Part shown: positions 7,975-16,218 of the stretch, in pieces | Layout: each line of letters opens with the position of its first letter | Numbering within the stretch: position 1 is the first letter of the stretch | Source of the DNA: UBA1573 sp034005165 | GTDB lineage: Bacteria; Pseudomonadota; Alphaproteobacteria; Micavibrionales; Micavibrionaceae | Length of the DNA: 64,000 nucleotides | Assembly (NCBI GenBank): GCA_034005165.1 | Contig: JAVEVE010000006.1 | Location: 50,184 to 114,183, forward strand | Reading direction: 5' to 3' | The notes under the pieces: generated by a model | Seen by the model: the letters and a program-made list of their open reading frames with translations, nothing else | Told to the model about the DNA's origin: nothing | The model's database searches: none | Position numbers and translations under genes: made by a program

Positions 7975-8985
7975 TTGGACAGTTTTTTTGACTTATTCGG
8001 AGAAATCCCTCCCCCTTTCAATATTCTTCTGGATCACGGTGCTCAAACTTATTGGGTCACCTACATAGGTAGCGCCGTATTCGCCGGGCTGGTTTATATT
8101 TTCAGACGCCGAGAAAAGCAGGTGCGTCTTCGGGCTATGCTTCGCTATATTTTTCCAAAAAAACTTTTTAAGCATCCCTCTACACGCATTGATATAAAAC
8201 TTTATCTCGCAGCCAGTGCGTTTATCTTCTTCCAGACAGGAATATTGGCCATTTTTTCTGAATTCTGGGTTGATATTTATCTGAATCTTTTGAAAGCATT
8301 TCAGGTCTCAACACCAACTGTTACCCCCTTTACTGTCAAACTGATTATTCCGCTTGCCTTGCTTCTTATGCTCGAACTGGGATATTGGGTGGGACATTTT
8401 CTTTTGCACAAAGTTCCTTGGCTATGGGAGTTTCATAAAGTCCATCATAGTGCGGAAATCATGACCCCAGTCACTGAATTACGTCAACACCCTGTTGAAT
8501 TATTTCTTGTGCCGTTTGTCACAGTTCCGTTCATGGCCCTTGTTTATGCAGTCATTTTTCTGGGATATGGACGTGATGCAGAAGCCTATACGATCTGGAG
8601 TCTGAGCAGCTTTATTGCTATTTTTTATTTTACTTACGGTCATTTTCGCCATAGCCATGTCAATGTCACTACATCCGGTATTTGGTCATATATATTTCAA
8701 AGCCCTCTGCATCATCAAATACACCACTCTACAGACCCTAAACATTTTGACACCAATCTGGGGTTTTGCCTATCCATATGGGATTGGACTTTCGGGACAC
8801 TTTGTATCCCGCATAAAGGGCAAAAAATAACTTTTGGCATACAAGATGACCTAAAACATTCCACTTCATTCATAGACCATTGGGTTCAGCCTGCTGTGCA
8901 ATCCTATCGCGTTCTGACGGGCCGAAAAAAGCCGTTTTCTCCATCAAGATTCCTTCAACGAGAAAAAAATACACCAGAGAATTGA
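7975..8985 (+). CDS. Membrane fatty acid hydroxylase / sterol desaturase family protein
   Basis: A 336-residue integral membrane di-iron oxygenase of the fatty acid hydroxylase superfamily, hydroxylating or desaturating an unknown lipid. The histidine clusters that bind iron are present: HFLLH (141-145), HKVHH (154-158), HFRHSH (223-228) and HHQIHH (246-251), with another His at 257. Hydrophobic segments lie near residues 28-44, 76-98, 122-142, 176-198 and 205-221. The start is a TTG with GGGGGA five bases upstream; no ATG fits as well. The substrate cannot be read from sequence. The gene may be co-transcribed with purL but has no functional link to it. Confidence 0.88.
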   Translation: MDSFFDLFGEIPPPFNILLDHGAQTYWVTYIGSAVFAGLVYIFRRREKQVRLRAMLRYIFPKKLFKHPSTRIDIKLYLAASAFIFFQTGILAIFSEFWVDIYLNLLKAFQVSTPTVTPFTVKLIIPLALLLMLELGYWVGHFLLHKVPWLWEFHKVHHSAEIMTPVTELRQHPVELFLVPFVTVPFMALVYAVIFLGYGRDAEAYTIWSLSSFIAIFYFTYGHFRHSHVNVTTSGIWSYIFQSPLHHQIHHSTDPKHFDTNLGFCLSIWDWTFGTLCIPHKGQKITFGIQDDLKHSTSFIDHWVQPAVQSYRVLTGRKKPFSPSRFLQREKNTPEN

Positions 8986-9044
8986 TTTCTATATAAAATA
9001 AAACTAATATTGTCCTGTTTACACAGAACAGGATCGTTTACCTT

Positions 9045-9275
9045 ATGGCTATGTCATCTGACGAGATTATTGCTCTAATTACATCGGGCCTTCCCGATGC
9101 GACTGTCACGATTACCGATTTGGCAGGAGATGGGAATCATTATCGGGCTGATATTGTTTCTCCGTCTTTCTCGGGCAAGAATCGTATACAACAGCACCAG
9201 ATGGTCTACGATGCTTTGGGAACGAAGATGGGAAACGAGCTACATGCTCTGTCCATCAGAACTTCCGATAAATAA
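9045..9275 (+). CDS. BolA/IbaG family protein
   Basis: A 76-residue BolA-like protein. BolA proteins bind [2Fe-2S] clusters together with CGFS monothiol glutaredoxins. Visible features are the N-terminal MSSDEIIALITSGLPDATV, the DGNHYRADIVSP strand with the conserved His, the SGKNRIQQHQMVYDAL helix and the final conserved H in NELHALSIRT. The loop and spacing resemble the IbaG-type subgroup often found next to grxD. The glutaredoxin gene begins 48 bp downstream, supporting a BolA-Grx4 functional pair in Fe-S or iron homeostasis. The name bolA or ibaG cannot be decided from this. Confidence 0.9.
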   Translation: MAMSSDEIIALITSGLPDATVTITDLAGDGNHYRADIVSPSFSGKNRIQQHQMVYDALGTKMGNELHALSIRTSDK

Positions 9276-9323
9276 AGACTAATAATTTAAAAAGTACAAC
9301 TCTCTCGACTACGCAGGAATAAA

Positions 9324-9665
9324 ATGACACAAGAGCAAGTTTTTGAACGGATCAAGCAAGACATCAAGGACAATGATATTGTCTTGTATATGAAAGGGAC
9401 AAAGATTTTCCCCCAGTGCGGATTTTCTGCGCTGGTTGCAAATGTCCTTAATACGCTTGAAGTTGACTATATTAGTGTCAATGTTCTGGAAGATGATGAT
9501 ATCCGTCAGGGCATCAAAGACTTCTCGAACTGGCCTACAATTCCCCAACTTTATATCAAGGGGGAGTTTATCGGTGGATGCGATATCGTTAAGGAGCTGT
9601 TTGAAAGCGGCGAGTTGCAAGATATTTTGAATGACAAGGGCATAGCTTACAGGGCTGCATCTTGA
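9324..9665 (+). CDS. grxD: Monothiol glutaredoxin, Grx4 family
   Basis: A 113-residue CGFS-type glutaredoxin that carries a glutathione-ligated [2Fe-2S] cluster, usually in a complex with BolA. The active motif CGFS is at 32-35, within FPQCGFSALV. WPTIPQLYIKGEFIGGCDIV provides the conserved cis-proline and the glutathione-binding GGCDI. Family length is usually 105-115 residues. The 3' end overlaps the next gene by four bases (TTGA), so the flavoprotein downstream is translationally coupled. Confidence 0.96.
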   Translation: MTQEQVFERIKQDIKDNDIVLYMKGTKIFPQCGFSALVANVLNTLEVDYISVNVLEDDDIRQGIKDFSNWPTIPQLYIKGEFIGGCDIVKELFESGELQDILNDKGIAYRAAS

Positions 9666-10870
9666 GCCGCTTTGACACAATCATTATAGGAGCTGGTGCA
9701 GCCGGACTGATGGCAGCTGCCCGCTTGGGTCAAGGTGGAAAATCAGTTCTTATTCTGGACCATAGCGAGAATATCGGTGAAAAAATCCGTATCTCGGGTG
9801 GAGGCCGGTGTAATTTTACCAACATAAATACCAAACCTGCCAACTTTCTATCTTCAAATCCGCATTTTTGTAAATCCGCTCTGGCTCGTTATACCCCACG
9901 TGATTTTATTTGCCTCGTCGAAAAATATGGCATTGCCTATCATGATAAAGGCAGCGGACAATTATTCTGTGACGGAAAATCCCAGCAGATCATTGATATG
10001 CTGGTTGCAGAATGCGAAAAAGGATCTGTCCGAATATCTCCTGGCACGATCATTGAGACTATTTCCCGTATGGATACTGGAGAGTTTATTTGCGCAACAT
10101 CACGCGGAGATTTTATCACGCATAATCTGGTTATTGCCTGCGGAGGTCTTTCCATCCCGAAAATAGGAGCGAGCCCTTTCGGATACCGAATTGCAGAGCA
10201 ATTCGGGTTGAGCGTCGTTCCTACGCGAGCGGCCTTGGTTCCCTTTATGTTTTCCGATGATTTTCTGGACCTTGCAAAAGACTTGTCCGGTGTATCGGTT
10301 GATCCCTGTATTGTTAAAGTCGGCAAAACTGTCTTTGAAGAAGCTGTTCTATTTACCCATCGCGGGTTAAGCGGCCCCGCAATTTTACAGGTATCGTCCT
10401 ATTGGAAAGATGGCGATGAAGTCCATATCAATCTTTTGCCACGTAAGGACGCCTCGGAAATTCTCAAGAAAGCCCGTACCGAAAGCTCCAAGAAAATGTT
10501 GCGTACTGTTCTGGAAACACTTTTGCCCGAACGGTTGGCACATGGTCTGGCTAGACTCAGTGGTGTGGACGAGCAAATGGGAAATTTATCGGATAAGAAA
10601 ATTGCCGTGATTTCAGGCCTCATCCACGATTGGACTGTAAAACCTTGCGGCACTGAAGGCTACAGAACCGCCGAGGTAACTCTTGGTGGTGTCGATACAG
10701 AGGGGCTCTCCTCCAAGACCCTCGAGGCAAAGACCGTCGAAGGACTTTATTTTATCGGTGAAGTCGTTGACGTTACCGGTCATTTGGGAGGATTTAACTT
10801 CCAATGGGCATGGAGCTCGGCAGTGTGCTGTGCGGATGCTATTCTGGCTAAATCCACGCAAGCTGCCTAG
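9662..10870 (+). CDS. HI0933/YhiN family FAD-dependent oxidoreductase
   Basis: A 402-residue flavoprotein of the HI0933 (YhiN) family. The N-terminal Rossmann motif IIIGAGAAGLMAAARLG binds FAD. The family hallmark ISGGGRCNFTN follows at about residue 45, and the C-terminal VTGHLGGFNFQWAWSSA closes the FAD domain. Members are predicted NAD(P)/FAD oxidoreductases with no firmly assigned substrate. Translation starts at a TTG overlapping the grxD stop (TTGA), so it is coupled to the glutaredoxin gene. It converges with rodA three bp after its stop, with no clear terminator in between. Confidence 0.9.
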   Translation: MSRFDTIIIGAGAAGLMAAARLGQGGKSVLILDHSENIGEKIRISGGGRCNFTNINTKPANFLSSNPHFCKSALARYTPRDFICLVEKYGIAYHDKGSGQLFCDGKSQQIIDMLVAECEKGSVRISPGTIIETISRMDTGEFICATSRGDFITHNLVIACGGLSIPKIGASPFGYRIAEQFGLSVVPTRAALVPFMFSDDFLDLAKDLSGVSVDPCIVKVGKTVFEEAVLFTHRGLSGPAILQVSSYWKDGDEVHINLLPRKDASEILKKARTESSKKMLRTVLETLLPERLAHGLARLSGVDEQMGNLSDKKIAVISGLIHDWTVKPCGTEGYRTAEVTLGGVDTEGLSSKTLEAKTVEGLYFIGEVVDVTGHLGGFNFQWAWSSAVCCADAILAKSTQAA

Positions 10871-10873
10871 CAT

Positions 10874-12013
10874 CTAAAACCCTCTAGGCAGTCTTGAATC
10901 CCGGTGAATATTGCAACACTGGATGAGACCGAATGCCATCATGACTGTTAGCATGGCAGTTCCTCCATAAGACATGAGCGGCAGCGGTATCCCTACTACC
11001 GGTAGCAACCCCATAACCATGCCGATATTCACAATGGCATAAACAGAGAAATTGACCGTTAGACCAAACGCCAACAAACGGGTAAAATGGTTACGGCATC
11101 GGAATGCAATCCAGTATCCATAGAGAATAATCATTCCGATCAGTAAGAGTAGCCCTACGCCTCCCAGAAATCCCCACTCCTCGGCCCAGAGCGTAAAGAT
11201 AAAGTCGGTGTGTTTTTCAGGCAAGAAGTTCAAGTGCGTTTGTGTTCCTTCCAGAAACCCTTTTCCTGTAAACCCCCCGGATCCTAATGCGATTTTTGAT
11301 TGAGTGATGTGGAACCCTGCGCCAAGAGGATCTGATTCTGGATTGAGGAAAGTTAGTACGCGGTTTTTCTGGTACTCCCTCAGGAATTGCCATGCTATCG
11401 GAACGGCAGCCACAGCGCTACAAATCCCCAGAATAAAGAGCCAGAACGGAACGCCTGCTACGAATAACATAGCGGTTCCTGCGAATATAATTGCCATCCC
11501 CGTTCCAAGATCAGGCTGGGTAACCACCAGAGCCACAGGGGCAAGCATAATCAATCCGGGAATAAGAAGGTTTTTAATTTTTCTGATATCCGCAAGTTCT
11601 TTGCCGTGATAGTAGCGCGCCAATGCCATAACGGTCGTAACTTTTGCTAGTTCCGACGGTTGGAGTTTGATAATCCCCAAATCTAGCCAGCGCTGCGCCC
11701 CCATGCCAACATGCCCAAGAAGATCAACAAGGATCAACAAGAATAATGTCCCACCGTAAAGTAACCAGACAGATCTGAAAATCCATTTGATATCAATAAG
11801 GGCAATACCGAAAAGCAATCCCAGCGAAAACAGAAAGCGCATGATCTGGGCAGACGCATATGGCTCAAGACTTCCGCCGGATGCGGAATACAAACACAAG
11901 AACCCGATGCAGGCTAATGCGCAAATCAGGACAACCTGTCCCCAGGCAATTTGTTTAATTCTGCCTATAAAGGACATATCGTCGGAGTGAATGCGGGAAT
12001 GAGTAATCAGCAT
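10874..12013 (-). CDS. rodA: Rod-shape peptidoglycan glycosyltransferase RodA
   Basis: A SEDS-family membrane glycosyltransferase that polymerises lipid II for lateral wall growth with PBP2. The 379-residue protein has about ten membrane segments. SEDS motifs seen are GAQRWLDLGIIKLQPSELAK, the Asp loop TQPDLGTGM, FLPEKHTDFIF and GIPLPLMSYGG near the C-terminus. The start ATG directly follows the mrdA stop (TAA then ATG) with AGGAT upstream. A second in-frame ATG at 11977 begins MSFIGRIKQ but has no ribosome-binding site. The pairing with mrdA is the normal elongasome arrangement. Confidence 0.96.
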   Translation of the reverse strand: MLITHSRIHSDDMSFIGRIKQIAWGQVVLICALACIGFLCLYSASGGSLEPYASAQIMRFLFSLGLLFGIALIDIKWIFRSVWLLYGGTLFLLILVDLLGHVGMGAQRWLDLGIIKLQPSELAKVTTVMALARYYHGKELADIRKIKNLLIPGLIMLAPVALVVTQPDLGTGMAIIFAGTAMLFVAGVPFWLFILGICSAVAAVPIAWQFLREYQKNRVLTFLNPESDPLGAGFHITQSKIALGSGGFTGKGFLEGTQTHLNFLPEKHTDFIFTLWAEEWGFLGGVGLLLLIGMIILYGYWIAFRCRNHFTRLLAFGLTVNFSVYAIVNIGMVMGLLPVVGIPLPLMSYGGTAMLTVMMAFGLIQCCNIHRDSRLPRGF

Positions 12014-13864
12014 TTATCCTGTACCCTCCAGTTTTTTTGATTTCGGATCACGCTTTTGGACTTCCAGCATAATATCTTTGGCTATCGGAGCGGCAGCAGC
12101 CGATCCTCCGATCCCATGGTCAACAACGACACAACAAGCATATTTTGGATTTTCAGTCGGGGCATATCCGACAAATAGAGCGTGGTGACGCAAGTGCCAC
12201 GGCAAATCTTCCTGACGCGTCACACCACGAGCCCGTTCGGCCATTGTAATCCTCTTAACCTGAGATGTTCCGGTTTTTCCGCCCATAGACATTCCCGGTT
12301 CGGAAATACGAGACCCATAGGCTGTTCCCCCTTGTTGCAGCACAGCTTCCATTCCCTGCCGCACGATATCAAGATTTCGTTTTGAAATACCGATTTCAGG
12401 GAAAGTTCCGGTCAAAGAGATCGACAATGGTTTGTCATTGGCAAATCCTGCCAGCCATGGCTTCACCTCTTTTCCACCATTCACAACACGCGAGAGCATC
12501 GTGGCCAATTGCAACGGCGTAGACAAAACGGCCCCCTGCCCAATTGCGCTCACGAGACTTTCCCCTGTATGCCATACTTCGCCTTTGACTTCTCTTTTCC
12601 ACTTGGTATCAGGAATCAACCCTGCTTTTTCTTCGGGCAAGTCAAAGTCAAATAATTGACCTACCCCGAGACGTCTGGCCATTTGGGCAATTTTATCAAA
12701 TCCAATTTGATGAGCCATTTTATAAAAGAATGTATCACATGAATGAGCCAGAGCATCGACGACATTTACTGTTCCGTGCCCCCCCGCTTTCCAGCAGTGA
12801 AATCTGGTTTTGCCCAGATCATAATGTCCCGGGCAGAAGACACTCCAATTCCTGTTGATATCGCCTGATTCCAGCCCCGCAAGTGCCGTCACAATTTTAA
12901 AGGTTGATCCGGGAGGATAGACACCACTGATTGCTTTGTTGTTCAGCGGATGGGTTGGATCATCTCGCAATTGTTCCCAATCCATTGTGGAAATTCCGCC
13001 AGAAAACGAGTTCGGATCGAAGGCGGGATGAGACACACACGCATAAACTTCTCCCGTTTCGACATCCATGACGACGGCAGAGGCGCTCCGTTCCGTCGAG
13101 AGGCGTTGTTGAACAAAGCGCTGGAACTCGGCATCAATCGACAAGACCAATCGTGCTCCTTGTATTGCCGGATCTATTCCCAACTGCCTGACAGGGCGTC
13201 CGTGGACATTGACTTCCATCTCGGCGCGTCCGGCCTTGCCCCGCAAATCGAGATCATATTTCTTTTCGACTGCACTTTTTCCGACCTGAAACCCAGGAAG
13301 AGAAAGTAATTTGTCGTTCATTTTGTCGACATCACTGACCCGACCGACATAGCCAACCAGGTGCGCCGTTGCATCTTTATACGGGTAACTTCTCAATTCT
13401 CCGGCTTGCACAGTCACACCCGGCAAATGCGGTAAATTTAATTCTATTTTAGAAACATCTTCCCAAGCCAGATTGTCCCGTACTTCAACAGGAACATAAG
13501 AAGGATTACGTTTTATAAGTTTCAGGGCTTTCTGGATATCTGCCTCATCAACAGTAATGACGGATTGCAAATCTCTCAGTGTTTTTTCGGAATCTTCTGT
13601 TTGTTCTTGTGTTACCAACACCTGAAAATTCTGGAGGTTGGTTGCTAACGGGACGCCATACCGATCGACAATTTGCCCACGGGAAGGGGGAATTATTCGG
13701 ACGTTAATACGGTTATTTTCCGCCAATGTCGTATAGCGCTCTCCTTCAACCAGCTGAAGCCAAGACAATCGCCACCCCAAAACGGATAAGCCGAATCCTT
13801 GCAAGCCGCCCACAATAAAGGCCCGCCGCGTAAAGCTATCGATTTTTTCCTGATCGCGATCCAT
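12014..13864 (-). CDS. mrdA: Penicillin-binding protein 2 (elongasome transpeptidase)
   Basis: A monofunctional class B PBP that cross-links peptidoglycan during cell elongation. The 616-residue protein has a cytoplasmic tail and one membrane anchor (about 15-35), then the PBP dimer/pedestal region starting IPPSRGQIVDRYG. The transpeptidase motifs are STFK (320-323, nucleophile S320), SCD (375-377) and KTGT (530-533). It is followed without a gap by rodA, its SEDS partner. In many relatives it is preceded directly by mreD on the same strand. Here a plus-strand orphan gene lies between them, so mrdA-rodA must have its own promoter in 13865-13976. Confidence 0.96.
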   Translation of the reverse strand: MDRDQEKIDSFTRRAFIVGGLQGFGLSVLGWRLSWLQLVEGERYTTLAENNRINVRIIPPSRGQIVDRYGVPLATNLQNFQVLVTQEQTEDSEKTLRDLQSVITVDEADIQKALKLIKRNPSYVPVEVRDNLAWEDVSKIELNLPHLPGVTVQAGELRSYPYKDATAHLVGYVGRVSDVDKMNDKLLSLPGFQVGKSAVEKKYDLDLRGKAGRAEMEVNVHGRPVRQLGIDPAIQGARLVLSIDAEFQRFVQQRLSTERSASAVVMDVETGEVYACVSHPAFDPNSFSGGISTMDWEQLRDDPTHPLNNKAISGVYPPGSTFKIVTALAGLESGDINRNWSVFCPGHYDLGKTRFHCWKAGGHGTVNVVDALAHSCDTFFYKMAHQIGFDKIAQMARRLGVGQLFDFDLPEEKAGLIPDTKWKREVKGEVWHTGESLVSAIGQGAVLSTPLQLATMLSRVVNGGKEVKPWLAGFANDKPLSISLTGTFPEIGISKRNLDIVRQGMEAVLQQGGTAYGSRISEPGMSMGGKTGTSQVKRITMAERARGVTRQEDLPWHLRHHALFVGYAPTENPKYACCVVVDHGIGGSAAAAPIAKDIMLEVQKRDPKSKKLEGTG

Positions 13865-13913
13865 GATTGGAGTTATAGCAAGTTTTGGCTAATTGGCTAT
13901 GACCTTTCGGAAT

Positions 13914-13942
13914 TTGACAGGCTTTATCCAAACTTTTATATC
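13914..13942 (+). promoter_or_regulatory. Candidate sigma-70 type promoter for the orphan gene at 13977
   Basis: TTGACA (13914-13919) with a 17-base spacer and TATATC (13937-13942), followed 34 bp later by the ATG and an AGGGA ribosome-binding site. The -35 is consensus and the -10 matches four of six bases. Its direction supports independent transcription of the gene wedged into the mre/mrd region. Confidence 0.5.
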
Positions 13943-13976
13943 TTATGTCATATAAAGAAAATGACAGGGATTTTAC

Positions 13977-14594
13977 ATGCATTTAAGTACCGAATTTGTC
14001 CGACAAAAATTTGTTGATCTGAGGTGTACAGCCTCTGATCTTGTCCGTGCTCTGAATTTGCCGGATACCCCGCTAATGAGCCGCGTTATGCAGCATAAGA
14101 TTACAGAATTTTCGACAGAAAGTGCTTCAGAACGCGAACAGCATTTTGATCTTTTGCAGGATATTGCCATGACCTATCTTGACCAATACGGGCGTGATTA
14201 TTTCCATGTTTCAAACTCCAGAGATATTCCGGACAAGGTTGCCGCCCTGATTCTATGGTTATCGCCTATAGACCGGTCCCTTCCTGAACATGTCTTTGAT
14301 GCAGAAGATCGTGCATTTGCATCCCGTCTGGTTGGTAAAATCGGGGCACCCCACTTGATGAATCCTGATGAACGTTATGTCGATCTGGTCGAAACACATT
14401 TCGAATATTCCAGATGTGCTGAAATGGTTATCTCTTTATCCAAGATGTTTTCCAGCAACCCTATTCATAGCATTGAATGCATTCGCAACGGATGCAGCGG
14501 AGGCTCCCGCTTGGAACAAGACACAAGAAGTTTATTGAATGACGTGATGCGGACGCATTTCTCGCTCACTGACAGGAAACCTTTTATTCACTAG
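13977..14594 (+). CDS. Hypothetical protein inside the mre-mrd region
   Basis: A 205-residue soluble protein that I do not recognise. It begins MHLSTEFVRQKFVDLRC, has no signal peptide or membrane segment, and appears mainly helical with scattered Cys (about residues 17, 147, 168 and 173). CIRNGCSGGSRLEQDTRSLL near the C-terminus is a compact Cys/Gly-rich stretch. The start has AGGGA at good distance, and a consensus-like promoter lies upstream, supporting a real gene. It lies on the opposite strand between mrdA and mreD and converges with mreD (5 bp between the stops). No function is proposed. Confidence 0.75.
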   Translation: MHLSTEFVRQKFVDLRCTASDLVRALNLPDTPLMSRVMQHKITEFSTESASEREQHFDLLQDIAMTYLDQYGRDYFHVSNSRDIPDKVAALILWLSPIDRSLPEHVFDAEDRAFASRLVGKIGAPHLMNPDERYVDLVETHFEYSRCAEMVISLSKMFSSNPIHSIECIRNGCSGGSRLEQDTRSLLNDVMRTHFSLTDRKPFIH

Positions 14595-14599
14595 CCTTC

Positions 14600-15121
14600 T
14601 TATGACTCGGACAAATATCTATTATAGGCCATAAAAATCGGGTGGAAGAGCGGATAGAGCAATCCGGCCAATACAATATTAACCGTAAGATGCTTGAGGT
14701 CGGGGAGATGTGACGACGGAATGGCATAAGCCAGCGCCTGAAATGTCTGGGTCAATGCCACGGCAAGGAAGAAGCCGGCCCAGACCATTTGCCATGATTG
14801 CCCTAACAAAAAGCGCCGCTGCCCACGGACTATAATTGCCAAAACCATAAAGCAGAATGCATGAAGACCAATGAGCCCACCTGAAATCAGATCCATGACC
14901 ATACCGAACAAGAAAACTACGAAGTACGGCAGAAGATTTGGGCGATAAGTGGTCCAGAAATACAGTCCGATCAAGAAAAATCCCTGACGGATTTCCCCTG
15001 ACTGCAAGACAGGAATATTCACGAGAGATAGCAACAACAAAAACGCCAGCATGACATAAACAGCGCCGTATTTTGAAGCCTGCATCAGGGAGAATGAAAC
15101 CGAGTTAAGAAGTCCGGGCAT
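14600..15121 (-). CDS. mreD: Rod shape-determining protein MreD
   Basis: A 173-residue polytopic inner-membrane protein of the elongasome with about five hydrophobic segments. FGMVMDLISGGLIGLHAF matches the conserved MreD signature (G-x-x-x-D-x-x-x-G-x-x-G). It lies 15 bp after mreC on the same strand. Sequence conservation in this family is low, so identification relies on length, topology, this motif and its position. mrdA does not follow directly on the same strand, because an opposite-strand gene intervenes. Confidence 0.9.
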   Translation of the reverse strand: MPGLLNSVSFSLMQASKYGAVYVMLAFLLLLSLVNIPVLQSGEIRQGFFLIGLYFWTTYRPNLLPYFVVFLFGMVMDLISGGLIGLHAFCFMVLAIIVRGQRRFLLGQSWQMVWAGFFLAVALTQTFQALAYAIPSSHLPDLKHLTVNIVLAGLLYPLFHPIFMAYNRYLSES

Positions 15122-15136
15122 TGGATATTCTCTTCC

Positions 15137-16045
15137 CTATTTGCTTCTTATGTTCTGGGATGGTCCGGAAATCAATGAATCTAGACTCTTTCTGACATCC
15201 GGATTTATTGGCTTCTCGACGATCTGGACATACCCTGCACTAGACGGATCAGAGAATAATCTTACCCTAATATGTCCACCTGATACGGAAGTTATTTCTC
15301 CGATAGGAAGCCCTGCCGGAAACTGTCCACCTGTTCCGGATGTTGTGATGCGCAGCCCTTTGCTTACAAGTACATCAGGAGGCAAATGAACCAATGTCAG
15401 TGTATCATCGTTATTGCCTGTCAGAATTGCACGTTGGTTAATTCCTTCAATTACGACAGGGATATGAGAGTTAATGTCTGTCAGGAGCAATACACGAGAT
15501 GCTTTGTTTCCGACTTCAATCACACGCCCGATCATACCCTTCCCACCCATTACGGCTTGACCTTCCTGAACACCATCTGCTGTTCCGGCCTGAAGCAATA
15601 ATGTACGCACATAAGATGAGGCTGAATCACTGATTACGCGGGTTGTGATATAGCTTTGCTCAGGCTCGGGCAGCACGTTCAACAAGTCTTTCAAAGACTG
15701 ATTTTCTGCGCGCAATAGCATGGCTGTTTGATACCATTCTTTTAATTGATCGTTTTCCGCCTTTAGCCTGGCATTTTCTGTACGGATTTGACTAAGCCCT
15801 GTTAGCTCGCCAACCGTGTCTCCGATAAAGCGGAACGGCGCTCCAACAATAGAAACTACCGGAGAGAACGCATCAGATGCGGCCGTACGCGGATTTTTCC
15901 AAACGTCAGGATTAAACATAGAGATCAGAAGTAGCAGGCCCGCCAAAGATGTCAGCACGACTGGAGAATATCTAGACAGCCGAATAGCAATCGAGGCTGC
16001 GCGAAGGGCGCGGCGTCTGCTCATTCTTCTGTTATATGAAACCAT
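15137..16045 (-). CDS. mreC: Rod shape-determining protein MreC
   Basis: A 302-residue bitopic protein that links MreB filaments to the periplasmic wall machinery. The basic cytoplasmic tail (MSRRRALRAASIAIRLSRY) precedes one membrane helix at about 29-46. A coiled coil follows (about 84-122, LSQIRTENARLKAENDQLKE), then the beta-barrel domains with LLLQAGTADGVQEGQAVMG and GRVIEVGNKASRVLLLTD. No mreB is found upstream: 173 bp of non-coding DNA and then a TadG-like gene follow. The actin homologue, if present, must be elsewhere. Confidence 0.95.
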   Translation of the reverse strand: MVSYNRRMSRRRALRAASIAIRLSRYSPVVLTSLAGLLLLISMFNPDVWKNPRTAASDAFSPVVSIVGAPFRFIGDTVGELTGLSQIRTENARLKAENDQLKEWYQTAMLLRAENQSLKDLLNVLPEPEQSYITTRVISDSASSYVRTLLLQAGTADGVQEGQAVMGGKGMIGRVIEVGNKASRVLLLTDINSHIPVVIEGINQRAILTGNNDDTLTLVHLPPDVLVSKGLRITTSGTGGQFPAGLPIGEITSVSGGHIRVRLFSDPSSAGYVQIVEKPINPDVRKSLDSLISGPSQNIRSK

Positions 16046-16218
16046 CTCTTATTGCTTCCAAGGGCTGTAATTCGACATAATACGCACTATTTCCTCCTCA
16101 ATGAGGGGCAAGAACAGCGCTTATCATGATGATAATATACTATATGACTTATCGAATTGTTACCGCCAACTCAATACAGTCCTTGGCTTTATTCAACCTA
16201 AATTGCAATCAGGCGCGC

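Noticed and set aside
9013..9033. Hairpin TCCTGTT / AACAGGA ahead of the BolA-like gene
   Set aside because: Seven-base stem with a seven-base loop and no T-run; may be part of the leader, but evidence for a terminator or riboswitch is lacking.
15386..15601. Short plus-strand frame with many cysteines inside mreC
   Set aside because: Fully contained in mreC, no ribosome-binding site, and its cysteines arise from mreC codons read on the other strand.
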